Below, piece by piece: positions 11,029 through 21,300 of a stretch of 51,743 nt of DNA. The stretch covers positions 61,764 to 113,506 of the forward strand of contig BFEA01001190.1 of assembly GCA_003427395.1 (NCBI GenBank), in the 5' to 3' direction. The DNA is from Chara braunii (lineage: Eukaryota > Streptophyta > Charophyceae > Charales > Characeae). The position numbers were made by a program, and so were the translations under genes. The notes below the pieces were generated by a model. The model made no database searches. It saw nothing but the letters and a program-made list of their open reading frames with translations, and was not told the DNA's origin. Each line of letters begins with the position of its first letter. The stretch's first letter is position 1.

Positions 11029-11940
11029 AATGGCTATATTTCACAACGTAGCTTCAGAATGAGATTGGCTGAATTAGTATGGATACCAGGAACTGGGGAG
11101 AGGAAAGAAGCTGAGTTCTAAGCAGATGAACATCCTGATTTCATATAGTATTTAGTAATTATCTCCAATCAGTTGCTCATCATTCTCTTTTGCATTATCG
11201 TCATTCTCATTATCATCATCATCATCATCATCTGAGGGGCGCTGGGCCCGGTTCTCAGCATGTTCTGTCCGGTTACTCCAGGTAGACTGTCAGGACCCAG
11301 GCCTCAATTTTCTCAAATATCAATATCAGCCTTGGACACTGGGCCCGTTTAAAAAAAAAAAAAAATCCAGGCCAATCGCCATGTGTCCATGTCAAAATGA
11401 CACCTGCACACGCTGGACCCCGTTTCGAGCAGGTGAGGCTCCCAGCCAATAGAATGGAGCACCCGGCGCCATCCTAGTAGCAGGGGCTAGTCGTATCACC
11501 CCTCCTACTCGGCGAGGCCTGATTTGTGCAAAAAAAAAGAAACAAGGGTCTTGGCCCACTGTAATAGACGGAGAGGCCAGCAACAGGCTCTACTAAGGGG
11601 GGAATGCTCATACCACCCGACCTAGTAACCGCAGCTGGCATTCTTCAAAAAAAAAGTCTTGCTCCACTACTTAACATTCTACAGGTATCTGGACCGCATT
11701 GTGGACTAGATACGTTCGGACTGATCGAGCATTTTGAATGTCCAGATGCATTGCCTTTGGGATGTTATACAAGGTCTGTCAAGTTGTCTTTCTGGTCCCA
11801 TGCAGTCACGACGAGGGTGTGTTGTGTGTTTGTTTTGGCATATCCGGCATGCATATGTAGTTCAATAACTACATCCAGAGTGCTGTGTGAGGTCCATAGA
11901 TCACCAATGCCTCAGTGAAGTTGGGTGAACACCTCCAGGT
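11029..11940. other. No gene; short dispersed SINE-like segment
   Basis: The segment 11412-11460 (GCTGGACCCCGTTTCGAGCA and onward to ATGGAGC) closely matches 26613-26661, which is followed by a poly-A run. A second block TGGGCCCGGTTCTCAG near 11247 matches 26554. Two homopolymer A runs (11350 and 11532) lie nearby. A short interspersed element is possible, but no clear polymerase III box pair was established. Confidence 0.35.
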
Positions 11941-11945
11941 GTCCC

Positions 11946-11948
<3 letters not shown>

Positions 11949-12013
<65 letters not shown>
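11949..12013. repeat. (GA)n microsatellite
   Basis: About 32 uninterrupted AG dinucleotides. Open frames through it are simple Arg/Glu repeats and are not genes. Confidence 0.97.
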
Positions 12014-12392
12014 CTGTTTGTTTTCCATGTACCTCCGTTTATTTTATTTCCATGNANTGTTTTCTTTGATTGCTATTCTGTTGTCTGTTTGGGTTACATA
12101 CAATTATTGCTGTTCGATCTTTTCTCTGAAACATCAGGCTGCACTTTTCTATCGTTCTCTATTCAAATTTTGTGTTCACAGGGTCACATGCTTGTCGTGC
12201 TCGAGGAGCGATTGGTTGCCTCTCTACTTATGAAGCAGCCACCAACCTCGTAATTGAACAGGTGGGAAGATCGTGATTGGTTCCATCTCTGATCGACCCG
12301 TGGCTGTTGGCCCCATCTCGCCACCTGGTGGTAGTGGCGGCGGCGAGTCCCGCTGTGTGCGGCGCTGTAGTAACGGTGGCTGTCGAGAGATC

Positions 12393-12503
12393 ACTACCGT
12401 CTTCACCCGAATAGAACGCCTGGTCATTATAACTGTATTTGGCACAACATTCAGCCCAGATACGGCGATAATTACCGGGCGTTCTATTCGAGTGAAGACC
12501 TTA
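12393..12503 (+). mobile_element. 110-bp foldback MITE, copy C
   Basis: The arms 12399-12430 and 12467-12498 are inverted repeats with few mismatches (GTCTTCACCCGAATAGAACG against CGTTCTATTCGAGTGAAGAC). They surround a roughly 36-bp loop containing CAGCCCAGATACGG. The arm resembles those at 33.9 kb and 34.4 kb (ACCGTCTTCCCCCGAACA), and the loop shares the CCAGATAC core. I therefore assign all three to one family. No convincing target duplication is visible. It sits about 180 bp upstream of the FKBP-like copy. Confidence 0.65.
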
Positions 12504-12677
12504 GTCATTGGGTCCAAGTCGTTGCATGTGGGTGAGAGGTGCAGCGGCAGGAAAGTGGGCACTTCTCGTGCCATTGTGCAAAAGGCGGCCAAGTTAGGGA
12601 CAGCTCACAGGAGAGGGAGTGCAGCTCCATTGGCCGCATGAAGGCCTTCGACCGCCGGCCATGTAATCACTCCCTAG

Positions 12678-13367
12678 GCTGGTGCGAAATGTGACAGAGA
12701 ATCAGTCACGACAGCAGGGCATTCTATTCCTGCTACATTTTCGCAGTCACAGCCGCCGTCTTCATTGTCATCGACATGGGCATCTTCGTCTCCAATGCAC
12801 GAAGTCGGGGAGCCAACGAGCCGCAGGTCACTTCTGTCCTTGTTAGCTGTTCTGGCAACCATCGGGTTGATGGGGGCATCTGGGACGGGGCTGTTCGTTG
12901 TCCGGAACCATACTGATGGAATGGCTATGGCTGCTTCTCTGCCGCCAACGGACGATCAGGACATCGGACTGTGCAACAGGGAATGCGAACGTGACCATGG
13001 AGTCTGGACTCCAGTTTAAGGACATTGTCGTGGGCAAGGGTCCCCAGCCACCGATCGGCTTCCAAGTGGCTGCACATTATGTGGACATGTTGCCAGATGG
13101 AAAGTGTTCGACAGCTTGCTGAGAAGGGAAATGCCGTACATTATCCATCAAGGTGCTGGGCAAGTGATAGCTGGACTCGACGAGGGCATGCAGTCCATGA
13201 AAGTGGGCGGCAAGCGGCGACTGTACATCCCCGGAAATCTTGCCTTCCCCAAGGGACTAGCATCAGCGCCTCGCCGCCCTCATGTGACAGCAAATAGCCC
13301 TCAGGCTGTCGTTTTCGATGTGCAGCTGCTTTACTTACCAGGTCTTGAGGACATAGAGGAGGAATAA
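12678..13367 (+). pseudogene. FKBP-type peptidyl-prolyl isomerase, thylakoid lumen, FKBP16-3-like; intronless, two frameshifts
   Basis: Such proteins catalyse or chaperone proline isomerisation in the thylakoid lumen. The order is: a Ser/Pro-rich transit-like segment from 12678; a twin-arginine lumen signal at about 12810-12930 (SRRSLLSLLAVLATIGLMG, then AMAAS as a possible cleavage site); a Cys pair (CNREC); then the FKBP fold with SGLQFKDIVVGKGPQPPIGF, VAAHYVDMLPDGK, VFDSLL, VIAGLDEGMQSMKVGGKRRL, and the end LLYLPGLEDIEEE before TAA 13365. The frame changes once between about 12985 and 13005 and again at about 13103; each is a one-base loss. No introns interrupt roughly 690 bp, which is unexpected for this nuclear gene family. 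AATAAA lies at 13367, but no poly-A tail or target duplication is seen. It may be a retrocopy, or a real gene with consensus errors. The start codon is not fixed; an AG acceptor-like site at 12675-12677 could mark a 5' exon boundary. Confidence 0.8.
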
Positions 13368-13832
13368 TAAAGCAGAATATATCACCCTTAAATGTACAAA
13401 TACCATGTCATGTGTCATCGCAACAACCTAAAAACTACACAAACTACGTAATTTATCGTCGCATTTCTCTTCCCGGAGCTCAAGGGAAAGACACACACAC
13501 ACACTTAAAGTACTTCCTTTATGTTGTCTACTGTGTGCACATTCTAGCTTTTTCGCGTGTTCTCTTCAGTGTCTAAATGCAGCATCTTTAAAGATACTCA
13601 GTGCCTGTTTGTTAGGAGTGCCTGCAACACTGTTCTGCTAGGGGGGCTGCCGTCTTCAAGACGCCTGTGTGCTGGTGGCAACAAACATTTGCCAGATCGA
13701 CTTCCTGCCTTTTGATGGTTTGGCATAACCCTTTTTTTTTATCTTTTTTTTTTGTGACTTTCAAAGGTCAAACTTCACTGTGTAAGCCTGCGAGCATTGA
13801 TTGCCCGTGTTACTGGGGATTAACGGCGTGAC
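13368..13832. other. No gene; short (AC)n and T-rich runs
   Basis: This is 3' flank of the FKBP-like copy. It has a short ACACAC run at 13493-13504 and two T runs near 13730 and 13745. Nothing else was recognised. Confidence 0.5.
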
Positions 13833-13912
13833 GACCCAACCCCGTGGTCGCAATGCGACTACCCAACCCCGTGGTCGCAATGCGACAACCCAACCCGGTG
13901 GCTGTACCCTGA
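13832..13912. repeat. 27-bp tandem repeat, about 3 copies
   Basis: The unit ACCCAACCCCGTGGTCGCAA plus TGCGAC occurs twice nearly perfectly, and a third partial copy reads CCCAACCCGGTGGCTGT. Confidence 0.85.
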
Positions 13913-14089
13913 ACAGGTAGCCACCTCTTCAGTCCCAACCCAAAACCAATCCTGTATTACATCATCGAGCCGCCGGCACCAGTTCTGCCCGTGATCTTTA
14001 ATAGAGTGGTCCCCCCCCCTCCCCTGTTCCTGGTCTGCAATCCCCACCCTAACCCCACCTTGTCCTCGTCTGCCAGCTGGCGGAACTCA

Positions 14090-15190
14090 AAGCCTCAATA
14101 GTCTTTATCCCTGTTCTCACCCTTGCCCCGCTGTCTGATTGCCTGACCTTCTGCTTGCCTCAGCGGGTAGACCTGCTTCTGATATTTATGCCGCCGTGAA
14201 CCTACGCTCTGTACAGTTCTACTTAATATGCTGTGAGACGGTGATGATCTGCTTTGGTCCTTGCTGTATGTGTAGATTGCCTTGCGAGTGCTGTGCTGTG
14301 CTGCTGCGTGGCTGCCCATCCACTTGTGTTGTGTTGCCGCATGTTCTACTCCTTGCTTGCTTCGCTTCGCCATGCTGCTCAGCCGCTTCTCTGTTTTGTC
14401 TTGCCACTCTGCTGCTGGGTCTTGTCGCTTGCCTGCCTGATTGCCTCCCTTGCCCTGCCACCCGCTTGCTTGGTTGCTGTGCTCCACCGCCCCGCTGCCC
14501 GCTTGCAGGCTTGACTTTCATCTGGCTGTGGTCTTTTTTTTTTTTTTTTTTTTTTTTTTTGACAAGAACAGAGAGCCCCAATCTCGTGGTTTGGGAGCTT
14601 CACCTGCTGGAAATTAGCTCCAGCTTCCCCACCACATATCATTCCGCAAGTTCGATCTCACCGTACAGAGGAAACAGCATTGATTGCACTCAAGGGAAGG
14701 GATTGACTGTTTCATGGAGACAAGGCTCTGTTTTCCCTGTTGCTTTGCTTCCTGCCTTTTTGCCAGTTCACCTGCCCCCTGCTTTACTTTCAGTCTACTT
14801 CACCGCACTCATCCACCTGTCTTGTCTGCTGTGTGGCATTGCTGATTGCCTGCCCGCTTTCCTCACCTTAGCTAGTGCTGCTGCCTGCCTTCCCTCTTGC
14901 TTGCCTTGTTGATACTTGCTTGGTTGACGTGTCACCTGTGCGCCTGCCAGCTTGTTTGATGGTTACTTGTCTTGATGCTTTGCTCCCTGCCTCCTTTGCC
15001 CACTTGCCCGTCCGCCTGGTCCCGGCTTTTGTTGTGACCTGCTGTGCCTTGTCGGTTGTGTTGTCGCCCACCTGGCTTTCCACTCGCAACAAACCATTGA
15101 TATGCGGATACTGCAGAACGTCAGGATTTCCACTCGGCCACCTGGCTTTCCACTCGCCCACCTGGCTTTCCACTTGTGCCTGCCAGATTG
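14090..15190. repeat. CTTGCC/TGCCTG-rich cryptic repeat region
   Basis: The region is dominated by the words CTTGCCTGCC, CTTGCTTG, CTGCTG and TTGCC, giving long Cys/Leu-rich or Gln/Gly/Lys-rich open frames on opposite strands that I reject as genes. At 15070-15175 a 20-bp block CACCTGGCTTTCCACTCG is repeated three times, and TTTCCACTCGG appears once more between them. No protein domain was recognised. Confidence 0.6.
14534..14640 (-). repeat. Poly-T tract with SINE-like segment (minus strand)
   Basis: A 27-base T run (14534-14560) precedes, on the minus-strand reading, a sequence ending in TTTCCAGCAGGTGAAGCTCC. That word is shared with the segment ahead of the poly-A run at 26.67 kb (TTTCCAGCAGGTGCTGCTCC). 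Only about 40 bp is alike, so this is a weak assignment to a poly-A-tailed short element. Confidence 0.35.
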
Positions 15191-16000
15191 TCAGTCCGGC
15201 TCCTTTTCCACTGGCAAGTCAAAAGAAGGAGGGCTACATAGATTCTGTTCATAGTTGTTGGTTTCCTCGCTGTCCTGTTTCGACTGACAGTTGTTTGCAA
15301 GACGGAAGCAGGCTGCTGAGACCCACCGGCTACTTCGAGGCCGACATTTTCTACTTATTCCGGCACCAACAGTGCCGACATCCTCCGCGGCTACGGCGAG
15401 GCCGACGATAACCTTTGTGGAACTACTGTGTCAGACCTTTCACAGTTTGTCTCTCCCCTCCATAAATCTAAACTTGGCAATATCTACACCACTCCCCCCT
15501 CTCCCCCCCCCTTCCCCCTCCTCTTTGAATTATTTGGGTCCTTAATTTGTTCAGTTCTATCTAATATTTGCTTCTCCTTATTCTTTTCCAAGCTTCTTTC
15601 CACTCTTGCCCATTTGGCAGAGTGGTCTGTTTCAACAAGCTGTTTAAAGCTTAAACCCAAGTGCTGGAACAGACATCTGGCTTTTGTGAAAGGCAAAAAT
15701 ATGATCCCCAGGCACCTTCTCTAAGCTTCCAGATCTTCCAGATCTTCACATTTTGTGGCAAACAGATTCCTCTGGCAAGAATTGATGAATACTATTCAAT
15801 AGGAATCACTACATAAATATATTATATAACTATAAAAAAAACATTTTTCGCAAAAATTGGCGAACGCATTCCTTCAAAAACTGAACATCCTTGCAGCTCC
15901 TTAAATTCTGTCAAGAGCAGTAAGATATCCTCTGAAAATGATATCTCACAATTATCTTGCTCAAACTTCCGGGCGAGGGGGGATTTCCAACAGAAAAAAT
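15191..16000. other. No gene seen
   Basis: I see no domain, RNA or clear repeat. AT-rich from about 15700, with a short purine/pyrimidine run at 15490-15520. Confidence 0.4.
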
Positions 16001-16460
16001 CCATCCATCCATCCATCCATCCATCCACCCATTTGGCAGCCTCGGCAGGTGAGTTGTTACACACTGTTTGGTCGTTTGGTTATTCGTTCGTGCATTCATG
16101 CGTGCGTGCGTGCATGCTTTCGTGTGTGTGTGTGTTCGTGCGCGCATGTGTTGTTGCATTCGTCCGTGGGTGTGTTTGTGCATTTGTGTGTGTGTGTGGG
16201 TTCGTCCATCCATCCATCTATCCATCCGCCATTCATCCATGCATCCATCTATCCATCATCCATCCATCCATCCATCCATCCATCCATCCATCCATGCATC
16301 CATCCATCCATCGGATGATTGATTCGGCAGGTGAGTTGTTACACACTGTTTGTTTGTTTGTTTGTTTGCATCCGTGCATTCGTTTGCGTGTGTGCGCATT
16401 GGTGCGTTCGTGTCTGCGTGCATTCCTGCATGTGTCCATCCATCGGATGATTGATTCTGC
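16001..16460. repeat. Compound (ATCC)n satellite with a repeated linker
   Basis: ATCC/CATC runs occur at 16001-16030, 16205-16312 and 16434-16444. Each is followed by a linker beginning TGGCAGCCTCGGCAGGTGAG, GGATGATTGATTCGGCAGGT or GGATGATTGATTCTGCAGAT. The first two linkers continue with GAGTTGTTACACACTGTTTG and then a GCGTGTGT/CATTCGT-rich stretch. The array is abruptly ended by the LTR of element 2 at 16474, so the element probably inserted into this satellite. Confidence 0.85.
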
Positions 16461-16473
16461 AGATGAGTATTAC

Positions 16474-17542
16474 TGTTGCATACTGTAATGTGCAGACCAG
16501 AACAAGAACCGACCTCTCGATGCAAAGTACAGGATGGCGCAAATGGAAGACTTAGATACCAATGATCCGATCAATCAATGTTGCAATGCAGTCCAGAACA
16601 TACATCATCATCATCATCCCAGGGTGTGAAAGGGGTCTGGCNNNNNNNNNNNNNNNNNNNNNNNNNNNNNNNNNNNNNNNNNNNNNNNNNNNNNNNNNNN
16701 NNNNNNNNNNNNNNNNNNNNNNNNNNNNNNNNNNNNNNNNNNNNNNNNNNNNNNNNNNNNNNNNNNNNNNNNNNNNNNNNNNNNNNNNNNNNNNNNNNNN
16801 NNNNNNNNNNNNNNNNNNNNNNNNNNAGAAGAGGTGGTGGACTTAGAAGAGGAAGAAGAAGAACTCTCTCTCTCTCTCAGTCCAGTACTAACCTGTGAAG
16901 TTGGCGCCTTGATGCAGGTATCACGAAGATGGAGCTGGAGTGATGGCGCCACAGGTAAGTATCGCTGGCCTCCGCCAGCATCTCTCTCCCATATCACTAC
17001 TACAACTACTACTACAGCGCCCAGCGCTGAAGACTACCACTAGCGCTAGCTACCCTGGGCAGCGCTCCTCCGAGTGCTGCTCCGCTATCCTGAAGACTAC
17101 ACCTGACTACTGACTGATTACCTACCCCGGAAGTGCATGGGAACTGCCTATGAACTACCGGGGTGCCTCCTGACTGCAGGCGAGCAGTCCAGGAGGCTGC
17201 TCTTGCCAATGTTGATCGGAGGCAGGGGCTGCAGCTGCAGCTCCTGCTCGAGTACGTGAGGAACAGGCTATTTTGGGCCTGTTCCGCATCTCTGTTTCCG
17301 TGCCTGAGTCTTAGGGGCAGGTCGAAACAATGAGGGCCTGAAAATGACCCTCCGTTTCAGGCTGAAAAGTCTGGGTCTGAAAAGACCCAGAAATAGGCTG
17401 AAACGGGGTAGGGCCTGCAGGCCCTCGTTTTTCAGCTTCCAGGCTGAAACGAACGGGGCCTGTAAGCCCTAAGTTCTAGGCTTTAAGGCTGAATGTCCGG
17501 GACGGGCCCTGCAGGGCCCGTGTGGCTACGCATTATGCCACA
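16474..17542 (-). mobile_element. Element 2 3' LTR, with a 185-base N gap
   Basis: On the plus strand it begins TGTTGCATACTG and ends ATTATGCCACA, so it has TG...CA ends and imperfect terminal inverted repeats. It is bounded by a G-rich polypurine tract on the internal side. N bases occupy 16642-16826; the same interval in the sister LTR is about 245 bp, so the gap size is approximate. An antisense CAGGTAAGT splice-donor-like word at about 16952 recurs in the 10.4-kb copy and, as CAAGTAAGT, in the 24.7-kb copy. Confidence 0.92.
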
Positions 17543-17560
17543 CCCCCCCCTCCTTGAAGA
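17543..17560 (-). promoter_or_regulatory. Element 2 polypurine tract
   Basis: Read on the minus strand this is TCTTCAAGGAGGGGGGGG directly abutting the LTR start TGTGGCATAA. That is the expected place and composition for the plus-strand DNA primer in reverse transcription. Confidence 0.85.
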
Positions 17561-17633
17561 ACCGAGCTTACCTGCGAGGGCGAAGCTGTCTGTCTAAGGG
17601 AGGGACCACAGTCCGGGTGGGAGGGGCTGGTCG

Positions 17634-19001
17634 TCAAGCTTCCTGAGCTAACCTCCGCTTTTCATAATGCGCGTAGATCAGCGGTCCGGATGCTTTCAAA
17701 TCTGCGCCTGANATCCACCGAGTGTCATCGTGATTGCATGCTTTGAATGTGACTTTGTACTGCCGCGGCTTGCTGCCGTACTTGCGATCGGTGATGACGC
17801 GGTCAACTTCCTGATGACCATCCATAGAAGGAGGGTCCTGCGATCGTCGGCCCGGAAAGCCGTCGCTCTTGGCTGGCGTGTATGTTGCCAGCTTCGAGGC
17901 GTGGAAGACCGGATGGACCGTCAGATGCTCAGGGATGTTGATCACAAATGAAGGGTCATCGGGCTCATCGTCCGCGGCTGCTGTCACAGACCAAGGTCCA
18001 AACCACTTGGGAAGCAGTTTGCGTGAAACATCCTGTTCCAGTGCAAACTCTTCCGCGGAGACCCAAACCAGATCACCGGCGCGGATGGGACATGGTACGC
18101 GACGCCTGTCGGCTTGCTGCTGCATGCAGACTTCAACCTTTTGCATATTTGCGTAGGCTTGAGTCAGCAATTCCCTGTTCTTCCGGACGGAAGCGGGAGA
18201 GCAGGCAGCGTCAATGTCGGCTGGTCGAGGGAGGAGAAGATCGGCGAAGATACGGCCTTTCCGTCCACCGTGATGCAACTCCAATGGAGTCACGCCGATC
18301 GCCGGGTGCACCGAAGTGTTGTAGGCGAACTCGATGTCGGGGAGGCGGTCAATCCAATCTTTCTGGTCCGGACGGATGAGCGTATGAAGCATCATTTAAG
18401 CGGTTTGATGTGCCCGCTCTGTCTGCCCGTCTGTCTCAGGATGTCGAGCCGAACTTGGTTTCATTGTTGTGCCGGACTCCTGCATGAGAGCAGTCCAAAA
18501 CGCCGATATGAAACGAGTGTTGCGGTCGCTGACAATGTCTTCTGGTACACCGTGGCATCAAATCCAGCCAGTGTGCGGTAGGTGTGCCAGCTCTGAAGCC
18601 GTGGAGTAGTACTTGCAAGGGAGAAAACGTGCGTACTTACTCAAACAGTCGACAACCGTGAGGATGCCGTCGTGCCCGAGCCGGTCGCGAGGAAACGGAT
18701 TGGTGACGTCCATGGCAATGGAGAGACCGGGTTCCCGTGGGATAGGCATCGGGTGTAACTCGCCATAAGGATTGCGGTTGCGGGGTTTGCTGCGTCGGCA
18801 AACTTCGCACGAGTCGCAATACCGAGTGACATCGGTAATGAGGTCAGGCCATGGGAATCGCTGTCGAAGCCGTGCAATCGTGCGGTTAACTCTGAAATGG
18901 CCGGCGAGTCGTGAATCATGATACTCGCCGAGGAGGCGAGTCCGAAGACGATGGTCGCGTGGGACACATAGTAAGTCCTTGCTTCTCGAGTGGAGGAGCA
19001 A
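17634..19001 (-). pseudogene. Element 2 integrase with chromodomain-like C-terminus
   Basis: The HHCC zinc domain is complete (H..H in YHDSRLAGH and C..C in YCDSCEVC). The DDE core is present in pieces: Asp in IAMDVTNPF (about 18709), then after a frame break near 18560 Asp in VSDRNTRF (about 18528) and Glu in DGQTERAHQT (about 18418). TAA follows at about 18396. The remaining frame (18395 to 17634) has WIDRLPDIEFAYN, the GPF/Y-like WFGPWSV, VHPVFHASKL, and a chromodomain-like end (EVDRVITDRKYGSKPRQYKV, ending ..DDTRW). TAG at 19002-19004 separates it from RNase H in the same frame. An N lies in the chromodomain-like part. Confidence 0.88.
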
Positions 19002-20684
19002 CTACCCGTCAGCAATGCGGTAATGGCTGGCCGGCGGGTGATCCGAAGATAGCTGTGCATAGAGCGTGCCGAAGTNCGGATCAGACTGATATGCCCGGAT
19101 GAAGTGTCGCTGAAGCTCCTCTTCGAATGCGAAGGCATGATGTGTCATAGCGCAAAGACCAGGTCTTCGCGAGACTGCATCTGCTGCGCGATTGGAGAGG
19201 CCGGGGACATGTTTCGGTGTGAAGTCAAATTGGTCGATGAAGTACATCCATTGTCCGATCGTGCTGCTCACCGTGTCCTGCGTCTTGTAGTAGGTCAATG
19301 GATTGTTGTCTGTGACCCATGTGAACCTACGACGCCCAAGGAGGAAGTGCCGCCAGCGCTTGAGAGCCATCACGAATGCGAGCAGCTCCTTCTTCCTTGC
19401 ATCATCAAGCGAGTTGATGGGAGGCAGTTTGTGGCTGAAATACTCCACAGGGTGCCAGTCGTCGCCGTCGTGCTGTTCCAAGACTGCCCCAATGCCATAG
19501 CCGGAAGCGTCCGTAGTCACTCGCGTCGGCAGGGTGGGGTCATAAATGCTAAGGACGGGTGTCATGAGCATAGCCGTCTTAAGTGCTTGGAATGACCGGC
19601 GTGCGTCGTCATCGAATACGAATGGCACCTTTGGTGACTGTAACCTCGTCATAGGTGCAGCAATCCTGGAGTATCCGGTGATAAATCGTTGATAGTAGCC
19701 CACCAACCCCATGAATGAACGAACATCCGTGGTGTTGGTGGGCTCGGGCCATACTCGTAGGGCCTCGATCTTGTCCGCAAGCGGACGGATGCCTTGCGGC
19801 GTCACATAGTGTCCCAAGTACTCCAGCTCCTGCTGTGCGAACTCGGACTTGTCGCGGTTTGCTTTGTACTTGGCCTGTCGTAGCCGCTCCAAAACGGTGC
19901 GCAGGTGTTCCACATGCTCGTCCAGACTCCGGCTGTAGACCAGAATGTCGTCGAGGTATATAAGTACGAAACGATCCAACATGTGTCGGAACTCCGTCGT
20001 CATAGCCGCTTGGAAAGTGGCTGGGGCATTCGTAAGGCCAAATGGCATGACCAGCCATTCGAAATGCCCATACTGTGTCTTGAACGCGGTCTTGTAGCGA
20101 TCCTCCTTGCGAATCGCGAGTTGGTGGTACCCTGACTTGAGATCCAGCTTAGAGAAGAACTGAGCGCCGCCCAGTCGCCCGAGAAGGTCGTCGATGCGTG
20201 GGAGAGGGTCGGCGTTCCTGATCGTCTGCGCATTGAGCTTGCGATAATCGATGCACAACCGCAGGTCCTTGTTCTTCTTCCGGACGAAGAGAACAGGGGC
20301 ACCGTATGACGATAAGCTAGGCCGAATCCAGCCTTTCTCCGGAAGGTCGTCGAGTTGTGTCCGAAGCACACTTAACTCTTCCTCGCTCATTCGGTAGATG
20401 CAACTGCGCGGAGGTTCGGCCCCATCCTCGAGGATGATCTCGTGGCGGATGGACCGATCCGGTACTACGCCGTGCGGGCCTTCGAACACGTCGCTGTAGG
20501 CGTCGAGAAGTTCGGTGATGCGCGATCTCAAGATGAGTCCGTGGATGAAGCGTCTCGGGGCGGGAGGGCGTGGAGAAAACACACCCCCATCTCCTCGATG
20601 TCGTCCCTGATGATGGAAGCTCGCATGCTTGCGGCGGATACCACGTGGCAGTTGATCGAAGGATGAGGAAGATGCACCGTGCAT
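19002..20684 (-). pseudogene. Element 2 reverse transcriptase and RNase H, 560-codon open frame
   Basis: This is the best preserved coding segment in the window. RT motifs are intact: LRLCIDYRKLNAQTIRNA, FSKLDLKSGYHQL, FGLTNAPATFQ, catalytic YLDDILVYSRS, and the FMGLVGYYQRFI connection. RNase H retains its catalytic set: Asp in VTTDASGYGIG, Glu in KKELLAF, Asp in WVTDNNPLTY and Asp in NRAADAVSRRP. Upstream, the frame arrives from the protease through a shift near 20575. One N occurs near the end (about 19077). Typical gypsy RT plus RNase H is about this length. The first Met is not a real start because pol is made as a polyprotein. Confidence 0.93.
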
Positions 20685-20755
20685 GGAACTAATACTCCGT
20701 TCCGATCATGAATGTGAACGGTGCGTTTGAAGAAGTTCACCGGGTGATCCTCGCT

Positions 20756-21150
20756 TCACAGCCATGACATGCCCAAGATCATGTCAAATTTGGTGTCCAG
20801 AATGTCAAAGGACACCGCCTCACTTGTGTGAGGGGCAAAGTACACGGGGACGGCGTCAATGCACCGGTTGATTGACTTGTGCGTATGACCGTCTGCCAAC
20901 GTGACTTGCGTAGGCTGGGACTTCCTCCGGACACGTGGGCCAAGGCTGCCGCGTACCATGAAGTACTAGCTGATGTAGTTGCGAGATGCTCCGCAATCGA
21001 TCAAGGCACTGCAGGTCGCCTCTCCGATCTGAATGCGTACGTAGAGCAATGGTGCGTCGATGTCGTCGTACCGTTGCGTCTTGAACTCGCGGTCGATCTT
21101 CGCGATGTAAGCGTGAAGGTCGACAACCTCTGCTCCGGCGTCCATCAACG
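20756..21150 (-). pseudogene. Element 2 aspartic protease
   Basis: The active-site motif is ALIDCGASRNYIS, with Cys at the position normally Ser or Thr in D-[ST]-G-A. It is preceded by YVRIQIGEATCSALI. TAG follows at 20968-20966. The same frame continues YFMVRGSLG to FDMILGMSWL, the retropepsin C-terminal IxGxxWL motif, and then meets another stop near 20755. Whether Cys is tolerated in this family or marks decay cannot be told from one copy. Confidence 0.7.
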
Positions 21151-21300
21151 GAGCTGGTACTGCAGTGTGCAAGTAGTCCCACAATTGTGCCCTAAGCACG
21201 TCGCAATGCGGTTTCGACAATTGTCCGGTCGGGGGAACGGGCATCCACTGGAAGTCCGTGAACGTCAACGGGTCGAGCTCTTCAAGTCTTGACCATGACG

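Noticed and set aside
12273-12641. 122-residue open frame as a separate gene upstream of the FKBP copy
   Set aside because: It lies in the same phase but overlaps the foldback element, has no ATG at its start, and shows no domain; at most it includes a 5' exon remnant.
14090-14912. Cys/Leu-rich 257-residue open frame that looks membrane-like
   Set aside because: It is produced by CTTGCC/TGCC word repetition and runs through a poly-T tract; the opposite strand is equally open.
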